In this document: positions 61,345 through 64,000 of the stretch, piece by piece
How positions within the stretch are numbered: position 1 is the first letter of the stretch
Layout of the letters: every line of letters begins with the position of its first letter
Assembly: GCA_024401475.1 (NCBI GenBank)
Contig: JAKSKZ010000007.1
Span: 1 to 64,000, forward strand
DNA length: 64,000 nucleotides
Source of the DNA: Paludibacteraceae bacterium
GTDB taxonomy: Bacteria; Bacteroidota; Bacteroidia; Bacteroidales; Paludibacteraceae
Direction: 5' to 3'
Made by a program: the position numbers and the translations under genes
Notes under the pieces: model-generated
The model's database searches: none
What the model was told of the DNA's origin: nothing
What the model saw: only the letters and a program-made list of their open reading frames with translations

Positions 61345-62046
61345 TTAAACCAAAACCAAACTACAGATTGCACTTAGGACATTCGCCTTATAGCCTGCAA
61401 AATCTTCCGTGTATTGCGTTTTGTCGGAAATCAACCCTTCCAATCTTTTGAATTCCACCGCGTCAAAAACATCAGGGAAAGTTTCCTTACATCTCTTAAG
61501 CGTCTCCCAAGTCTCTTCTATGCGATAGTATTTATAATCAAAGCGGACGCACATGTCCAAATGCTCCAAAAGACGACCGATTTCCAACAATGAGTATGTT
61601 TCGCCATGAACACGCTCTCTGATGCATCCCCAGAAGGCAAGCAACCAGTCGGTGATAGGTTGCAACTCAGAGATGTTCGTCTCTCTCACCTCAGCCTTGG
61701 CACGAATCAAATCGCGGCACAATTCGATGTATGAGAACGACTCCGAAAAAATATCGGCACGAAGCACAATGGCATTGTCCATCATCATTTCTATAATACT
61801 TCTCAAAGAAGTAATCTTATCAGGATCATAGAGTTGCTCCATCATTTGATAACTGGTAGTCATCTCGTTAGAGACATAGACATCCATCTTTTTCAAAAAA
61901 TCGCTGTACGGGACCTCTCCGACTGGCACGTCAATCACTTCATCGTATGCTCTGCGCATCAAGTGAAGCATCAGATAGCCTCTCTCGGCATATCTGCCCA
62001 ACCAAAATAATCTGTTTGCCTTATTGGCACTTAATATAGCGTTCAT
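61345..62046 (-). CDS. Alpha-E domain protein
   Basis: This is a 233-residue, all-helical protein. LSANKANRLFWLGRYAERGYLMLHLMRRAYDEV is the alpha-E opening, and LRADIFSESFSYIELCRDLIRAKAEVRE, LLEIGRLLEHLDMCVRFDYKY fit the repeated helical pattern. Catalytic function is unknown. The family is nearly always encoded with circularly permuted type-2 ATP-grasp ligases and transglutaminases, and is thought to form a scaffold or substrate carrier for peptide ligation. It lies 75 bp downstream of the ATP-grasp gene. Confidence 0.88.
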   Translation of the reverse strand: MNAILSANKANRLFWLGRYAERGYLMLHLMRRAYDEVIDVPVGEVPYSDFLKKMDVYVSNEMTTSYQMMEQLYDPDKITSLRSIIEMMMDNAIVLRADIFSESFSYIELCRDLIRAKAEVRETNISELQPITDWLLAFWGCIRERVHGETYSLLEIGRLLEHLDMCVRFDYKYYRIEETWETLKRCKETFPDVFDAVEFKRLEGLISDKTQYTEDFAGYKANVLSAICSLVLV

Positions 62047-62121
62047 TGTCTGTACTCTTTTAATAATTCATAAATGGGAACCTTAGTTCCTCTTTGTCTT
62101 TGTTTATCAATGCTCTAACAT

Positions 62122-63441
62122 TTATTTCTCCATCACCCAAGTGTCCTTAAAACCTCCGCCCTGGCTACTGTTCACGACAAACGAATTCGGATTACGGCTG
62201 AATCTTGTCAAGCCTGACTTCCAAACCTTCGTCTCCTTACCTGTGACGACAAATGCACGAAGGTCGCACTTGCGTGGAGAAGGATTGCCACTCTCGTCGA
62301 TAATATCCAAATCAATGAAATCAACCACCTCTTGTGCAATCCATCGGCGAGGGTCTTTAATAATCAGCTGTTTGACCTCCGCCAAACGTTCCGGAGTCAT
62401 ATCTCGGCCGAACATTACACCATACCCACCAGCTTCGGCCACATCCTTAATCACCAACTTGTGGATGTTTCGGATAATATATTCAAAATCCTCCTTAAAG
62501 AAAGGCAAGTAGGTCGGAGCATTCTCCAAGATAGGTTCCTCGCCCAAGTAATACTTCACCATTCTTGGCACGAAGTAATAGATACCTTTGTCGTCGGCCA
62601 CACCATTGCCCAAGGCATTAATAAGGCCGACTTTGCCAGCCTTGTAAGCCTCCATCAAATTGGGCACGCCCAACAAAGAACTTGGCTCGAAGGCCAACGG
62701 ATCCAAATATTCGTCAGAGACACGTCTGTAAATAGCTCCTACACGAACCTTCTGTTTATATAGACCTATGTAATAGACATTGTTGTTTTCGACAATCAAA
62801 TCGCCAGGGAAGGCTAAAATCGCTCCCGTCTTTTCAGCCAAATACGAATGCTCGAAAAAGGCTGAATTATATCGGCCAGGGGTGAGAATGCAGTTGATGC
62901 CCCTGCCATCGTTGATATAGTCCATCATCTCCTTCAACATTGCACCGTAGTTTCGGTTGTCAGAAATCAGATTGTCGCGAAAAGTCTGAGGACAAGCCTT
63001 TCTTGTCACCTTTCTGGCAATCATCGGATAAGAAGCTCCACTCGGGATACGGAGGTTGTCTTCCAAAATCAACCAACGGCCATCCTTAGCCTGAACCAAA
63101 TCGATTCCCGCAATGTGGGCATAAACGCCTTTCGAAGGAGTAATTCCCTCACACTCTGGCATATACCCCTTGCTCTCGTATGTAAACTCCTTTGGTACAA
63201 CACCATCTGCAACAATCTTTTTATCGTGATAAATATCGTAAAGGAACATGTTCAATGCCTTTACGCGTTGGATAAGCCCCTTCTCCAACATAGACCACTC
63301 ACTTGCAGATATTTTCCTGGGAATTGCATCAAAGGGAAACAACTGCTCGTTGAAAACACCATTTTTATAAACGCCGAAACGAACACCATAACGTTCCATC
63401 CACTTGTTCACAGAATCTCTTGAGGCTAACAGTTCATTCAT
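62122..63441 (-). CDS. Circularly permuted type-2 ATP-grasp ligase
   Basis: This 439-residue protein has the features of the DUF404/DUF407-type ligases: GVYAHIAGIDLVQAKDGRWLILEDNLRIPSGASYP (about 110-144), ILTPGRYNSAFFEHSYLAE, VGAIYRRVSDEYLDPL (about 235-250), LVIKDVAEAGGYGVMFG with an ATP-binding Lys, and KCDLRAFVV. ATP-grasp ligases join carboxylates to amines through an acyl-phosphate. The family is predicted to make small peptides or tag proteins. It is the first gene of the operon. The 410 bp upstream (63442-63851) are AT-rich, carry no gene and hold the divergent promoter for ftsY. Confidence 0.9.
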   Translation of the reverse strand: MNELLASRDSVNKWMERYGVRFGVYKNGVFNEQLFPFDAIPRKISASEWSMLEKGLIQRVKALNMFLYDIYHDKKIVADGVVPKEFTYESKGYMPECEGITPSKGVYAHIAGIDLVQAKDGRWLILEDNLRIPSGASYPMIARKVTRKACPQTFRDNLISDNRNYGAMLKEMMDYINDGRGINCILTPGRYNSAFFEHSYLAEKTGAILAFPGDLIVENNNVYYIGLYKQKVRVGAIYRRVSDEYLDPLAFEPSSLLGVPNLMEAYKAGKVGLINALGNGVADDKGIYYFVPRMVKYYLGEEPILENAPTYLPFFKEDFEYIIRNIHKLVIKDVAEAGGYGVMFGRDMTPERLAEVKQLIIKDPRRWIAQEVVDFIDLDIIDESGNPSPRKCDLRAFVVTGKETKVWKSGLTRFSRNPNSFVVNSSQGGGFKDTWVMEK

Positions 63442-63700
63442 AACAGTACAATTTTAAATTGCTTTACTAAATTCTAATCTCATCACATTGCAAATGTATA
63501 GCAAATAACGTTAATACAAATCACTTTGTAAATTACACTACGATTTTTATTTACAAAATTTCATTCTATAAGTCATTTAAATTAACAATATGACAGTTTA
63601 TAAGTTTTATTGGCTTCCAAAATGAAATTTGTAAGCAACCTCTCCATTCGACCACCGACTCCCTGTTTGCAATAGGTATTCTTCATTTATTTCATTAACT

Positions 63701-63734
63701 TTTGGAAAAACACCAAAAAATTGCTTTATCTTTG
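63701..63734 (+). promoter_or_regulatory. Promoter of the probable ftsY gene
   Basis: TTTG (63701-63704), 22 nt, TATCTTTG (63727-63734), about 118 bp before the ATG at 63852. Confidence 0.65.
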
Positions 63735-63851
63735 TATAAAGCTTAATTTAGGGGATTAGCCTATTCAAGGAAACATAAGCACTTCTCCAAAAAGCATTTC
63801 AAAAACTTTGCCTATCGGATTCACCGTCAGGCAACAAAAGAGAAAAAAGCA

Positions 63852-64000
63852 ATGGGTATTTTTAGCAAACTATTCAAAAAGAAAGAAGAGGAGAAAATCA
63901 ACGAACCTCAAGAAGAGACAAAGAAAGAAGAGGAGATTCAAGAGAACAAAATAGAAGAGGAAAACAACTCCTCTAATTCAGAATCAGACAACGCTCCTAA
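63852..64000 (+). CDS. ftsY: Probable signal-recognition-particle receptor FtsY, N-terminal fragment
   Basis: The ATG at 63852 opens a frame to the window edge (49 codons). MGIFSKLFKKKEEEK followed by a Glu/Lys/Asn-rich, low-complexity acidic stretch is how FtsY A-domains commonly begin: an amphipathic membrane-targeting helix, then a charged linker. The GTPase NG domain lies outside the window, so the call rests on the N-terminus alone. Confidence 0.6.
   Translation, partial: MGIFSKLFKKKEEEKINEPQEETKKEEEIQENKIEEENNSSNSESDNAP

Overview
The window reads as chromosomal DNA of a Bacteroidota (order Bacteroidales) organism, probably a gut or rumen polysaccharide degrader. The evidence is a SusC/SusD pair, TANNTTTG/TTTG promoters with no Shine-Dalgarno sequences, the gldE-gldD-gldG genes, an HU/COX24-like/rng cluster, and several secreted proteins with type IX secretion (T9SS) sorting domains. 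T9SS cargo and a PorE-like protein argue against the genus Bacteroides. I could not fix the genus.

Layout. 1-1.4 kb: 5' part of a BspA-like leucine-rich-repeat gene with near-identical 69-bp repeats, then a wrecked IS30 transposase. 1.4-9.2 kb, all minus strand: comEC, rpe, a FISUMP-domain protein, a lipoprotein family II pyrophosphatase, rng, a 29-codon mS38-like ribosomal protein gene and HU. 9.3-16.4 kb, plus strand: ssb, gldE, gldD, gldG, dnaN, a DnaQ/ExoX-like exonuclease and trmN6. 16.4-20.9 kb, minus strand: a PorE-like OmpA protein, thyA, folA and thiL. 21.5-28.3 kb: a susC-susD-glycan-binding-protein operon. 28.4-34.4 kb: tRNA-Leu(UAG), parC, a TonB-C-domain protein, aroK and guaA.

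34.4-38.5 kb is the accessory island and the most unusual part. The last ~50 bp of guaA occurs three times as direct repeats (34380-34430, 35075-35125, 37481-37533). Between the copies lie a toxin-antitoxin pair with a frameshifted YafQ-type toxin, an acyltransferase, and an overlapping DUF3791/DUF3990/small-protein operon. A polyvalent-protein-type kinase gene lies just beyond. guaA itself switches from five CAA glutamine codons to thirteen CAG codons between ~32.97 and 33.12 kb. This suggests the 3' end of guaA is a recurrent integration site and that guaA is a mosaic.

38.7-58.5 kb is rich in secreted proteins: a GH51 arabinofuranosidase followed by a remnant of its own 3' end, tcdA, a T9SS type-B protein, a lipoprotein, the long form of ileS, a CE1-CBM6-GH43-CBM-T9SS enzyme, and two HExxH metalloproteases. 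The susCD/SGBP operon, GH51 and CE1/GH43 genes fit arabinoxylan use, although they are scattered.

58.6-63.4 kb is a minus-strand five-gene operon: circularly permuted ATP-grasp, alpha-E protein, transglutaminase, and two AstE/AspA-type hydrolases, one of which has lost its zinc-binding histidines. It looks like an uncharacterised peptide ligation and hydrolysis pathway. The window ends in the first codons of a probable ftsY.
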